Shown here in pieces: positions 1-7,074 of a DNA stretch of 7,763 nt; within the stretch, counting starts at the first letter, position 1, and each line of letters begins with the position of its first letter. The notes beneath the pieces are model-generated. The model did not search any database. It had not been told where the DNA came from and saw nothing but the letters and a program-made list of their open reading frames with translations. This DNA is from an uncultured Eubacteriales bacterium (GTDB lineage: Bacteria; Bacillota; Clostridia; Peptostreptococcales; Anaerovoracaceae). The position numbers and the translations under genes are program-made. The DNA is taken from the NCBI GenBank assembly GCA_902797405.1, contig CADBSP010000205.1, positions 1-7,763 of the forward strand, read 5' to 3'.

Positions 1-143
1 CGCTATAATTCTTATCTAGAATTACTGTTGTTTAAGAAATTGTCGTGCAAACTTTCTCGTTTGCTTTGGGACCATACACTTTACCATTTCTGATTTTTGT
101 GCATAGTCATTTTATTTTGACTTTTTCTTTGCTATGAGATTTT

Positions 144-195
144 CTAGGTTCCTAGTTCCAGAAGCATTGAATTTTCAATACATCTATTTGGAACT
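144..195 (-). repeat. Nested inverted repeats, possible structured leader or small RNA
   Basis: An outer seven-base inverted repeat (AGTTCCA 154-160, TGGAACT 189-195) encloses a six-base hairpin (ATTGAA 166-171, TTCAAT 174-179). A further perfect hairpin, CTAGG-TT-CCTAG (144-155), overlaps the outer arm by two bases, so the two structures would partly exclude each other. The elements lie about 35-90 bases downstream of the predicted minus-strand start. They are suggestive of a leader with alternative folds but match no riboswitch class I know. Confidence 0.3.
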
Positions 196-238
196 TGCTA
201 CACAGAAAAACATTTGCTTTTCTTGTGACAGCTCAATT

Positions 239-267
239 ATCTTATCACAGTAATATGGTCATGTCAA
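239..267 (-). promoter_or_regulatory. Candidate sigma-A promoter reading out of the window
   Basis: On the minus strand TTGACA (267-262, perfect -35) is followed after 17 bases by TAAGAT (244-239, four of six -10 matches). The predicted start near 232 directs transcription to lower coordinates, away from the operon just described, into a region with inverted repeats and no gene in view. No extended -10 TGn is seen immediately upstream of the -10. Confidence 0.4.
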
Positions 268-369
268 TTAAAAAAATAAGGAATTTATAAAAATTTTAGA
301 TATTTTTTTAAAGGCAACTTGTAAAACTAAATTCCATACCCTGCCCCGTGTTACTTTTTTATTTTAAAA

Positions 370-381
370 CGCTTTATAGCG
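370..381 (-). terminator. Weak candidate rho-independent terminator after the last gene
   Basis: Read on the minus strand directly after the TAG stop (384-382), CGCT-ATAA-AGCG forms a four-pair stem followed by TTTTAAAAT. Position and tail suit a terminator, but the stem is short and the T-run is broken, so termination would be inefficient. No better hairpin was found in 1-381. Confidence 0.25.
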
Positions 382-1707
382 CTACCAATCACCGTAATAA
401 TACCAGGTTCCGTCGTATTCTGCGCCATTAGCGAGTGTATAACAAATTATAATCTCATCACCGTCCGACAAGGTTATATTGGATAGCCCAACACCCATAT
501 AAGAATAATTATATAGATAAACCCAGCCTGAATATCCATTAAAATCTCTTTCGCCCAGGCTATTGTTATCCATTAAGTTATAATCTAATTCCCCTATCAA
601 TTCACTCAATTGTTCCGGGATAACTATGCTTCCGGGAGATGCTACAATCCCTACCCTGTTAAGTCTAGCTAAATAATAGCCGTATAGATTATTGACGGAA
701 TTGGGAGCAAAGCCATAATCGTTAAGTATTCGGTCAACAAAATGAGCAGCACTCTCATCCTCATAAATCGGTTCATTCACCGAAAGAAGAATTCCCAAAC
801 CTAGCACTCTGGCATCAACAACAACCGATGCATACTCATCCTTTAAAACAGGGACCACCTCGTTTACCGTAACTCTATACGATGCCGACGAAGAGCGCCC
901 TTCATTATCCTCTATTAAAACTGAAACTTCGTTTTCACCCTCCGGAAGAGCCTCCGGATTTCTATATGTTACAAAGCCCTCACCATCAACTCCTGTACTG
1001 TAAATCAGATTTCCGTTTAGTTTCACCTGATAATAGAAAGGATCTATAACCGAGCCTCTATAGTCCTTGCCTCTCAATGTGAATACTAAATCGGCACCGG
1101 AAAGAATCTCTCCATTTTTCAAAGAACACTCTATTACAGGATTCTTGTTTATTTCCTCCGGCTCTGCATTTTCGTTTTCGGTATTCGTTTCACCCGGGTT
1201 ATCGGTTCCACCTTCATTGGATGATGGCGCACTTTGCCCACTTCCGATGATATCATCAGAGGAACTAGATGAATTTGAATCACTTGGATCCTGAGGCAAA
1301 CTTTGCTGACTATTATCTATCTCATTATCATCCCGGGAATCATCTTTCGGGTCTTCCTTCTCCTCCTGTTTTTCTTCCGATTCTTCTTCTAGTTTCTCCT
1401 CTTGTTTCTCCTCCGGTTCCTCCTGCTCAATAATACTTTCTTCCGCTTCAGGCGGCTTAATTTCCGGTTCATCTTTTATTGGGTTATTATCAATTTTCTC
1501 TTCCTGCTCCTGGCTCAGAGAATAACCGTTACCTGTTACAACAATCTGAGAATGCTCTTCATTCATCTCATCAAAATTAAAATCAGGTTTCATCTCCCCC
1601 TGAGCTTTTAGCACCGAACCGGAGAATAATCCAAACAACAAAAGAATCGCCATAAAGGCAATCAGCATGTATATTCTTTTTTTGTTTTCAGAATAACCTA
1701 GCTTCAT
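382..1707 (-). CDS. Anchored surface protein with acidic stalk, Ig-like domain and divergent DUF4430 domain
   Basis: A 441-residue protein: basic N-terminus, membrane helix at about 12-30 (no lipobox), a Glu/Lys/Gln-rich stretch (about 78-130), a Ser/Asn/Pro/Gly linker (about 131-187), an Ig/cadherin-like beta segment (about 189-283; NGEILSGADLVFTLRGKD, LPEGENEVSVLIEDNEGRSS) and a C-terminal DUF4430-like domain (about 292-428). The last is recognised by ESAAHFVDRILNDYGF (318-333), GYSGWVYLYN (391-400) and LSDGDEIIICYTL (413-425). The acidic linker is the sort of extended stalk that carries a domain through the cell wall. The C-terminus is unusually aromatic, YDGTWYYYGDW. It is probably a second beta-type binding module of the same system, but the domain is diverged and its ligand unknown. 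It lies 196 bases after the lipoprotein gene, behind the 22-bp array, so it may have its own promoter. The ribosome site is poor: GGAAG lies too far upstream, with only A-rich sequence next to ATG 1707. Confidence 0.85.
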   Translation of the reverse strand: MKLGYSENKKRIYMLIAFMAILLLFGLFSGSVLKAQGEMKPDFNFDEMNEEHSQIVVTGNGYSLSQEQEEKIDNNPIKDEPEIKPPEAEESIIEQEEPEEKQEEKLEEESEEKQEEKEDPKDDSRDDNEIDNSQQSLPQDPSDSNSSSSSDDIIGSGQSAPSSNEGGTDNPGETNTENENAEPEEINKNPVIECSLKNGEILSGADLVFTLRGKDYRGSVIDPFYYQVKLNGNLIYSTGVDGEGFVTYRNPEALPEGENEVSVLIEDNEGRSSSASYRVTVNEVVPVLKDEYASVVVDARVLGLGILLSVNEPIYEDESAAHFVDRILNDYGFAPNSVNNLYGYYLARLNRVGIVASPGSIVIPEQLSELIGELDYNLMDNNSLGERDFNGYSGWVYLYNYSYMGVGLSNITLSDGDEIIICYTLANGAEYDGTWYYYGDW

Positions 1708-1741
1708 TATTTTTTTCTTTGTTTCACTTCCAATTACAAAT

Positions 1742-1910
1742 GACTATTTCTGATTTTCAAAAGAATCGTCTCTACTCATCAAAATAATCATTTTTAATTA
1801 TCAAAATAAGTATTTCTAATTATCAAAATAATCGTCTCTAATTATCAAAATAATCATTTCTAATTATCAAAACGACAGTCTCCAATTCTCAAAATGGTCG
1901 TCCCTAATTA
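1742..1910. repeat. 22-bp tandem repeat array, seven full copies plus a partial one
   Basis: Contiguous 22-bp units start at 1742, 1764, 1786, 1808, 1830, 1852 and 1874. A decayed eighth (1896-1910) runs over the stop codon of the upstream gene. The conserved core on the plus strand is TAATTATCAAAA, exact in the copies at 1786, 1808, 1830 and 1852. The other half alternates between AATCGTCTC-like and AATCATTTC-like forms. Outer copies are more diverged (the first matches about 16 of 22), the pattern of an old array that expanded from its centre. There are no spacers between units, so it is not CRISPR. The array fills nearly the whole gap between the toroid lipoprotein and the large DUF4430 gene, and a 22-bp period puts units on roughly the same helical face. 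It could be an operator array, a repeated promoter or a neutral satellite. Confidence 0.92.
1797..1826 (-). promoter_or_regulatory. Candidate sigma-A promoter formed by adjacent repeat units, upstream of the large DUF4430 gene
   Basis: On the minus strand each core reads TTTTGATAATTA, so TTGATA of one copy (1826-1821) and GATAAT of the next (1802-1797) stand 18 bases apart. Each matches its consensus (TTGACA, TATAAT) at five of six positions. The same pairing recurs at 1870-1865/1846-1841 and 1848-1843/1824-1819. The most downstream pair would start transcription near 1790, giving a leader of about 83 bases before ATG 1707. AT-rich repeats produce such matches easily, so this is only a candidate. 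Confidence 0.3.
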
Positions 1911-2896
1911 TTTACCTGATACAATTTTTCACCCTTATCAAAAAGGTATATTGAGCTAATCGCACCCAAGGCCTGTTCAGTCGCCATTAAATCCGACGTC
2001 ATTAAATCCGGTCTCTGTAAATCAACAGTATGACAAAATGATCCGTCCCCCAAATAATACAACATCAAACCATCGCCCAACGTATTTCCATCTTTTATAA
2101 ATCTTTCGTCCTTAAGCGGATCCACCCCATTCATCGCCAATGCGATTATACACATGGCGGTCGACTCACAATTCCCTAGTGAACCATCTTCGTTTTGATA
2201 TCGTGATAGCTCTTCTATCCCCTCATCAATAAGCTGCTTGGTATCCGTCTGGTAATCATAGAAAGATAAAGTCTGGAGTCCTATTGATAAATAATCACTT
2301 AACCCCGCACCCGGATATTCCTTTTCTCTGATACTTCTTTTTATATTTTCCAGATACCTCTCTTCGTTTTCCAAATCAAAACCGCCCATCTTTGAGGCCA
2401 TGAGCGCATACCAGGATGCATTTATGCCCTGGGCTGTAACCTTGTCATAATCATCCACGTAATGAGTTAAATCATAACCCTCAACGTCCTTTGGGTTTTC
2501 TCCGATTGCAGAAAGTCCAATAATCAATCTTTCATATTCCGTATACTTATCCTCTGTCAAAACTCCTTTCTTGCTTTTAACCAAGGCTCTTACATTATCG
2601 TAGTAATTAGAATAATATGATTCAGGAATGTCTTCACCGGATCTCTTTAAAACAAAGATAAGCCAGTCACCGCCAACACCGGACACCGTAGGATCCGTAA
2701 CCGTTTCGGTCAAAAACTTTACGGTCTCCCTTTTCACACTACCGAGGTCATCCGGAAGTTTATAATCATTTTCCTTTTCATTTGAGCAAGCGGTCAGAGA
2801 AAAAGCCGCACCTAAAAACAAAAAAGTGGAAATGAATAAAACCAAAACAAGCGACGAGAACTTTGACAGGGCTGCAGCAGACATTTTGTCTTTCAT
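1904..2896 (-). CDS. Possible separate lipoprotein with transcobalamin alpha-domain-like toroid, started inside the long frame
   Basis: This alternative reading of the 3' third of the long frame starts at ATG 2896 (Met730 of the fusion) and gives 330 residues. Three signs of an independent gene start are seen: AAGGA ten bases upstream, a complete N-terminal signal with basic n-region, and the LTAC lipobox, where signal peptidase II would cut before Cys37 (fusion Cys766). The mature protein would be lipid-anchored outside the cell. The region after the lipobox is a helical alpha/alpha toroid of the prenyltransferase/squalene-oxidase type, which lacks an obvious catalytic signature and resembles the binding toroids found next to DUF4430 domains. 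Intrinsic factor and transcobalamin combine a toroid of this class with a DUF4430-type cap, so this protein and the short DUF4430 protein could be the two halves of one binder. It may be translated alone, as part of the fusion, or both. Confidence 0.5.
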   Translation of the reverse strand: MKDKMSAAALSKFSSLVLVLFISTFLFLGAAFSLTACSNEKENDYKLPDDLGSVKRETVKFLTETVTDPTVSGVGGDWLIFVLKRSGEDIPESYYSNYYDNVRALVKSKKGVLTEDKYTEYERLIIGLSAIGENPKDVEGYDLTHYVDDYDKVTAQGINASWYALMASKMGGFDLENEERYLENIKRSIREKEYPGAGLSDYLSIGLQTLSFYDYQTDTKQLIDEGIEELSRYQNEDGSLGNCESTAMCIIALAMNGVDPLKDERFIKDGNTLGDGLMLYYLGDGSFCHTVDLQRPDLMTSDLMATEQALGAISSIYLFDKGEKLYQVNN

Positions 2897-5083
2897 CAAA
2901 ACTACATCCTTCCCCTTCTTCTCATTCCTCTTACATTCTTTGAGTTTCCTTAACATCTCCTGTCTTTCATCTTCCGTAATTTCTTCTAGGCTATACGCCG
3001 CCTTGTTCCCGAGATTTATAGTATCATCGTCCAAATAATAATTCTTTTCATCCATATATCCATACATAGCAGACACAGCGAGTTTGGGTTCCTCCTTTAG
3101 GAATAGTCTTCGTCTATTCAGATAAACAGCTAGCGCATCAAATACTTTTTTCAGAATATAGAAAAGAGCAATTATTGACACAATAATAAGTAACGCCAAA
3201 CCTAGATACCAAATATACTTTAGCACCTTGTTTTCACCACCGACAGTTTCAGACTCTTCTTCATCCTCTTCTTCATCATTTTTGTTGCCATACTCTTTTT
3301 CGTATTCCTTAACCAAGCTTTCATTCGAAATACCAATATTCATGTCAGCTTCGTTCATCAAGGAATAATATTCAGGAGTCACTTCCAGCGGAACAAATCC
3401 TATTCCGTCTATATAAATCTCCGTCCATGCATGAGCTCTGTTCCTGGGTACGTCAATAGTTACACTTCGTTTACTATGGTCAGTTCCGTCTACTTCACTC
3501 CCATTTAAAGACTGATTCTCCTTCGCATTTGAGATATCGTCCTGAGTAACCAGATAACCCTCTACATATCTGGCAGGTATTCCATAATACCTAAACATCA
3601 AAGTCGCCAAAGTCGCATAGTGAACATCAAATCCTTTTCGTGAAACGAAGAACTCTTCCAATTCGTTTTTGCCGGTCGTTTTTTTATCTCCTAGATTTTC
3701 GCTATAAACAAAACTATCTTCCAGGTATTTTCTGATGCTGTTTATGGCTAATTTATAATCCAAATGCCCCTGACTCTGATCTCCGGGGGATCCAATATTC
3801 GCAGCCAGTAGTTCTCTTTCTTTTAAACCAACATAGGTGCAGTTTTTATAAATGAACGAATTAAAATAACTTTCTTTTTTTAGATAATCGGATATGCTTT
3901 CGTCATTACTTCCAAGAGCTTTTTCAAAGAACTTCCCTGAGATGTCGGTCCATCGCTCCGGGGTGTTAACGAAAGCACTATAGGAGTATTTTTTAATACT
4001 TCGGTTCTTTCCCGGATAGAACTCTGTTCCTCCCTTTACTGAAAGACCTTCCAAGACACCTTTAGCCGTTATATCGTATGGAACAAATACATATCTGGAA
4101 TCAGCAGATATGTTGTTGATTTCGATTGTTCTCTCATTCTCATAGGAAGTATCATTTGGTTTATCATTTAACTCATCATTACTCCCTTCCACATTTTCAT
4201 TATAAGACTTATCGTTAAAAGCCAGCATCGCAGCCTGTCCCAATTGTCCAGTCATATTAAACCCGGAGTCATCCAAAGACTTTATCAAATCCGCATCCTT
4301 ATAATATGCGGAATTGGAGAGATCATTCCACTCTCTTCCGTCAAATCGACTTCCTATGAATCCTTTCAAATACATAGGATGTGCTTCACTCATAGTGACT
4401 TTTAATGCAGCAGCACCCTCGTCAGATCTATTCCTCTTCTTTAAATCTCCATGTCCCAGCGGGTCATAACCATAATACTTATTCTGAATTGATTTGGATA
4501 AATCGTTTATGTTCAAATTATCAAATGTATTACCATCAGAAAAACCATCCGTAAGCCCGGAGGAAATCAAAAGCGCCAGAGCGATAACTCCGGTTCCTAA
4601 TACTGACGTCCATGTTCTTTCTGTATTCATGAATATCATTGCAAAAGCAATGGAGAGTATTGAGAACGCGTAATACCACGACGAGATTTCTACGGAGGAA
4701 ATAATAGAGAAAGCAATCTCTATAGCCAGGAACAATAATACTGCGGTCTTAAATCTGCTTCTTATAGCGAAAAACGCCGATACTGTGATAACCAAAAGGA
4801 ATACCAGGAGGAACATGCCATGACCAATTGTTGATGCTGCTTCAACACCCGAACTTAATTGGTATTTGGGAAGTAAAACATAATCAAAGCTCCCCAAAGT
4901 TTCTGACGCACTATTCCATACAGAAACCATCGACTCTTTTATAGACCCCGCACCGAAATCCCAATTCAACCTGAGTTTGGCTGAAAAGAGAAGCACGAAA
5001 GAAAGCCCAATTAAAAGAGATGATATGATTGAGCAAAGCAGATTATTTGTTTTTTCCCGGCGTGAGTATATCCACATATCCAT
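1904..5083 (-). CDS. Polytopic transglutaminase-fold protein fused to an alpha/alpha-toroid (prenyltransferase-repeat) lipoprotein
   Basis: An uninterrupted 1059-residue frame with two parts. Part 1 (1 to about 729) has membrane helices near 15-35, 88-107, 113-131, 137-152 and 159-175, an extracellular region, a transglutaminase core (about 440-570), a helix at 624-645, and a cytoplasmic DUF4129-like tail. The core has RKGFDVHYATLATL (482-495), GIPARYVEGY (501-510) and HAWTEIYIDG (551-560), followed by LEVTP. The expected nucleophile Cys is Asp486, and the acid position is Glu567. Part 2 (730-1059) starts with a textbook lipoprotein signal (MKDKMSAAALSKF, hydrophobic run, LTAC with Cys766), then a toroid domain: GGDWLIFVLKRSG (804-816), KYTEYERLIIGLSAIG (846-861), STAMCIIALAMNGVDP (974-989), DGNTLGDGLMLYYLGDGSF (998-1016) and MATEQALGAISSIY (1033-1046). 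Such toroids accompany DUF4430 in clostridial surface proteins. ATG 5083 or 5077 may start it; neither has a strong ribosome site and both overlap DUF58. The frame is real; whether it makes one polypeptide is uncertain (see the internal lipoprotein entry). Confidence 0.88.
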   Translation of the reverse strand: MDMWIYSRREKTNNLLCSIISSLLIGLSFVLLFSAKLRLNWDFGAGSIKESMVSVWNSASETLGSFDYVLLPKYQLSSGVEAASTIGHGMFLLVFLLVITVSAFFAIRSRFKTAVLLFLAIEIAFSIISSVEISSWYYAFSILSIAFAMIFMNTERTWTSVLGTGVIALALLISSGLTDGFSDGNTFDNLNINDLSKSIQNKYYGYDPLGHGDLKKRNRSDEGAAALKVTMSEAHPMYLKGFIGSRFDGREWNDLSNSAYYKDADLIKSLDDSGFNMTGQLGQAAMLAFNDKSYNENVEGSNDELNDKPNDTSYENERTIEINNISADSRYVFVPYDITAKGVLEGLSVKGGTEFYPGKNRSIKKYSYSAFVNTPERWTDISGKFFEKALGSNDESISDYLKKESYFNSFIYKNCTYVGLKERELLAANIGSPGDQSQGHLDYKLAINSIRKYLEDSFVYSENLGDKKTTGKNELEEFFVSRKGFDVHYATLATLMFRYYGIPARYVEGYLVTQDDISNAKENQSLNGSEVDGTDHSKRSVTIDVPRNRAHAWTEIYIDGIGFVPLEVTPEYYSLMNEADMNIGISNESLVKEYEKEYGNKNDEEEDEEESETVGGENKVLKYIWYLGLALLIIVSIIALFYILKKVFDALAVYLNRRRLFLKEEPKLAVSAMYGYMDEKNYYLDDDTINLGNKAAYSLEEITEDERQEMLRKLKECKRNEKKGKDVVLMKDKMSAAALSKFSSLVLVLFISTFLFLGAAFSLTACSNEKENDYKLPDDLGSVKRETVKFLTETVTDPTVSGVGGDWLIFVLKRSGEDIPESYYSNYYDNVRALVKSKKGVLTEDKYTEYERLIIGLSAIGENPKDVEGYDLTHYVDDYDKVTAQGINASWYALMASKMGGFDLENEERYLENIKRSIREKEYPGAGLSDYLSIGLQTLSFYDYQTDTKQLIDEGIEELSRYQNEDGSLGNCESTAMCIIALAMNGVDPLKDERFIKDGNTLGDGLMLYYLGDGSFCHTVDLQRPDLMTSDLMATEQALGAISSIYLFDKGEKLYQVNN
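2907..2911 (-). promoter_or_regulatory. Internal ribosome binding site before the lipoprotein start
   Basis: AAGGA, within GGGGAAGGATG, sits ten bases before ATG 2896. A TAG in the +1 frame (2904-2902) lies between them. This is exactly the layout of two adjacent operon genes, although the current frame reads through. Confidence 0.45.
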
Positions 5084-6122
5084 ATTCCGAAAGTCTATTT
5101 ATAATCTCATTGTCGACGTCTTCTTCAACAATCAACAAAAAGTTCCCAATGTTTCTATCTGCATTTGATGACAGAAAAGAGGTTACAACGTCCATGTTTC
5201 CAGGATTGGATGGCGCCTGAAGAAGCATATTCAGCATAAGATAAAAGTTGGCTTCGTCCATTATCCTATGCAATTGAAAGCCCTGATCCTCCCACCCTAT
5301 TAGGTGAGCGATTCCCTTGTTCATCAAAGTATAAGATAGTGAAACAGCATATTGGGTATAGTCGTCTATCCTATCAAAGTCCTTAATTCTTTTATCAACT
5401 AGAATTAGCAGTCTATTATCCACCGGAAATCCCGGTTCTCTTATCATGGGAGAATCCGACTTGGCGGAAAGTTTCCAATGAATTCTCCTGACATCATCAC
5501 CGGAGTCGTACTCTCTTATACTCACTGTTTCACTGGTATCCGCACCAACAACATTATCCGCAAACCTATAGCTTTCCATATCGTATCTGTCGAAGTCTTC
5601 AGGCGCGATGCTTAGCTCATCATATTCCGGTATTACAGCAAAGCCTTTTGTTTCGGCTTTCTCTATTTCAATATATCTAGAGAACACATCCAAAAAATCC
5701 GATACTCTTGGGTTTAATGCACTCACTTTCACCATACCAAGATGAGGATTTTCAATTACAATTTCCTTAGTATCTCTACTTTTTGGCAATACTGAAAAAC
5801 CCGTTTCAATCGTTTCACTCTCGCCATTTAAAAGGTTCTCTAGTTTTAAATCGATAGCGAGTTTTAGAATAGGAAAAAGAGAATTGTTAACCAGCGACAG
5901 AACGAGTTTTGTCTCTGTCCCCCGTTTCACATCAACGTCGGGAACAATTATTTCGGTTTCTATTCCTTTACCCATCAAAAAAAGAGAAATGACGCCAACG
6001 AGTCCGTACAGTAGCAATGCTAAAAGAATAATCCCAATAAACTTATTCCCAAAAAATAAAAAGAGAATTAGGCAAACAGCCAGCAAAACAAAGTATGCTA
6101 TTCTCTCTTTATACTTCAACAT
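5043..6122 (-). CDS. DUF58 domain membrane protein (MoxR partner)
   Basis: A 359-residue protein with two N-terminal membrane helices (about 9-25 and 27-49), a beta-rich segment (about 53-165), the diagnostic DUF58 motif REYDSGDDVRRIHWK (203-217) with SPMIREP (224-230), and a C-terminal von Willebrand A-like region beginning NRLLILVDKR (236-245). Length and order are normal for DUF58 proteins, which are habitually encoded beside MoxR ATPases and transglutaminase-fold membrane proteins. The metal-site DxSxS motif of true VWA domains is here D243-K-R-I-K, so the metal-binding serines are absent. The start ATG lies nine bases after the MoxR stop with no clear ribosome site (TTAAGTAAT precedes it), suggesting coupled translation. 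The 3' end overlaps the next gene by 41 bases. The biochemical role is unknown; assembly or quality control of envelope proteins together with MoxR is the usual guess. Confidence 0.92.
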   Translation of the reverse strand: MLKYKERIAYFVLLAVCLILFLFFGNKFIGIILLALLLYGLVGVISLFLMGKGIETEIIVPDVDVKRGTETKLVLSLVNNSLFPILKLAIDLKLENLLNGESETIETGFSVLPKSRDTKEIVIENPHLGMVKVSALNPRVSDFLDVFSRYIEIEKAETKGFAVIPEYDELSIAPEDFDRYDMESYRFADNVVGADTSETVSIREYDSGDDVRRIHWKLSAKSDSPMIREPGFPVDNRLLILVDKRIKDFDRIDDYTQYAVSLSYTLMNKGIAHLIGWEDQGFQLHRIMDEANFYLMLNMLLQAPSNPGNMDVVTSFLSSNADRNIGNFLLIVEEDVDNEIINRLSEYGYVDILTPGKNK

Positions 6123-6131
6123 ATTACTTAA

Positions 6132-7073
6132 TCAATTACTAAGTTTGGGCGCTTTTATTATTTCCAGAACACTTGCTATCACCTTATCCTCCGTCATCTC
6201 ATTAAACGATGCCTTTGGCTTTAGAATCAGCCTATGCCTCAAGGTGTCCGGAGCAATGCTAATAACATCTTCCGGAATAACATAATCACGTCCTTCCAAA
6301 TACGCCTTCCCCCTAGACATATTCGCCAATGCCAGCGCACCTCTGGGACTCACACCCAGTTTGACATATTCATTACATCTGGTGGATTCACATATTTCAG
6401 TAATGTATCTGTATATCTTTTCGTCGGTATAAACCTTCTCCACTTCTTCCTTTGTTTCCATAAGTTCCAATGCCGTGGTTACGGATTCCACCTCATCCAG
6501 GGGATTCTTACCTTCTCTGGATTTAAGTATCTCAATCTGTGATTCAGCATCGGGATACCCCATGGAAATTTTGATCATAAATCTATCTAGTTGCGCTTCC
6601 GGAAGCATTTGAGTCCCTGCGGTTCCCACAGGATTCTGAGTAGCAACAACAACGAATGGTTTAGGGACGGGATAGGAGTTTCCGTCTACAGTCACCTTCT
6701 CTTCCTGCATAACTTCCAATAAGGCGGACTGAGTTTTACTGGATGTTCTATTGATTTCATCCGCCAAAAAGAAATTCGTTAGGATGGCTCCCTCTCTATA
6801 TCTAAACTCGCCTGTTTCCTTATCGTACATTGTGAAACCTGTGATGTCGGAGGGGACAACATCGGGAGTAAACTGGACTCGTCCGAACTTAAGGCCTAAA
6901 GCTTTGCTGGCAGCAAGCGCCAGGGTTGTCTTTCCCACACCGGGAATATCCTCAATCAGGATATGTCCACCTGCCAGGATTGCTATGAGAACTTTTTCTA
7001 TCTCATTATCCTTTCCTGTTACTGCCTTTTTTATCTCTTCTTTTACTGCTTTTATTTTATCTACGTTCTTCAC
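6132..7073 (-). CDS. MoxR-family AAA+ ATPase
   Basis: A cytoplasmic AAA+ ATPase of the MoxR class, a chaperone-like family thought to mature or activate partner complexes. Residue numbers count from the GTG at 7073 (313 residues). Walker A is GVGKTT (45-50), Walker B FLADEIN (102-108), sensor 1 ATQNP (144-148), then LPEAQLDRF (157-165) and GVSPRG (240-245, sensor-2 region). All ATP-binding and hydrolysis motifs are intact. An in-frame GTG at 7100 and ATG at 7094 would add up to nine residues, but neither has a ribosome site. The GTG at 7073 follows the upstream stop by one base, has AGAGGG eight bases ahead, and gives the family's usual N-terminus (short helix, then AVTGKDNEIEKVLIAILAGG). The next gene starts nine bases after its stop and is DUF58, the classical MoxR partner. 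Confidence 0.95.
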   Translation of the reverse strand: MKNVDKIKAVKEEIKKAVTGKDNEIEKVLIAILAGGHILIEDIPGVGKTTLALAASKALGLKFGRVQFTPDVVPSDITGFTMYDKETGEFRYREGAILTNFFLADEINRTSSKTQSALLEVMQEEKVTVDGNSYPVPKPFVVVATQNPVGTAGTQMLPEAQLDRFMIKISMGYPDAESQIEILKSREGKNPLDEVESVTTALELMETKEEVEKVYTDEKIYRYITEICESTRCNEYVKLGVSPRGALALANMSRGKAYLEGRDYVIPEDVISIAPDTLRHRLILKPKASFNEMTEDKVIASVLEIIKAPKLSN

Positions 7074-7074
7074 T

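Larger units (their letters stand above)
1..381. other. Gene-free AT-rich segment downstream of the operon
   Basis: No reading frame of credible length or composition is present on either strand. The segment holds a weak terminator candidate next to the last stop, a consensus-like minus-strand promoter (239-267) and inverted repeats (144-195), all noted separately. This combination suits an intergenic region whose next gene, or a small RNA, is read leftwards out of the window. Confidence 0.6.

Noticed and set aside
22..87. A 21-codon minus-strand frame coding for a basic peptide (MVKCMVPKQTRKF...)
   Set aside because: No ribosome site and no neighbour support; frames of this length occur by chance.
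224..249. TGTGA ... TCACA inverted repeat as a CRP-type operator
   Set aside because: The half sites are 16 bases apart rather than the six of a CRP site, and the match is likely chance in AT-rich DNA.
1..381. Search for a cobalamin riboswitch that would support the B12 hypothesis
   Set aside because: No recognisable conserved box or core was seen here or in 1708-1903; the operon leader lies outside the window.
1742..1910. Short direct repeats considered as a CRISPR array
   Set aside because: Units are contiguous with no unique spacers, too short, and decay gradually; no cas genes are present.
1904..2785. Toroid domain as a true prenyltransferase or terpene cyclase
   Set aside because: No DxDD or aspartate-rich catalytic motif is visible, and the lipobox places it outside the cell, so a binding toroid fits better.
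5884..6285. Plus-strand open frame of 133 codons across the DUF58/MoxR junction
   Set aside because: Antisense to two well-supported genes, with no domain-like sequence; the same applies to the other plus-strand frames at 1067-1294, 1402-1611, 2826-3038, 4977-5220, 6234-6542 and 6751-7137.
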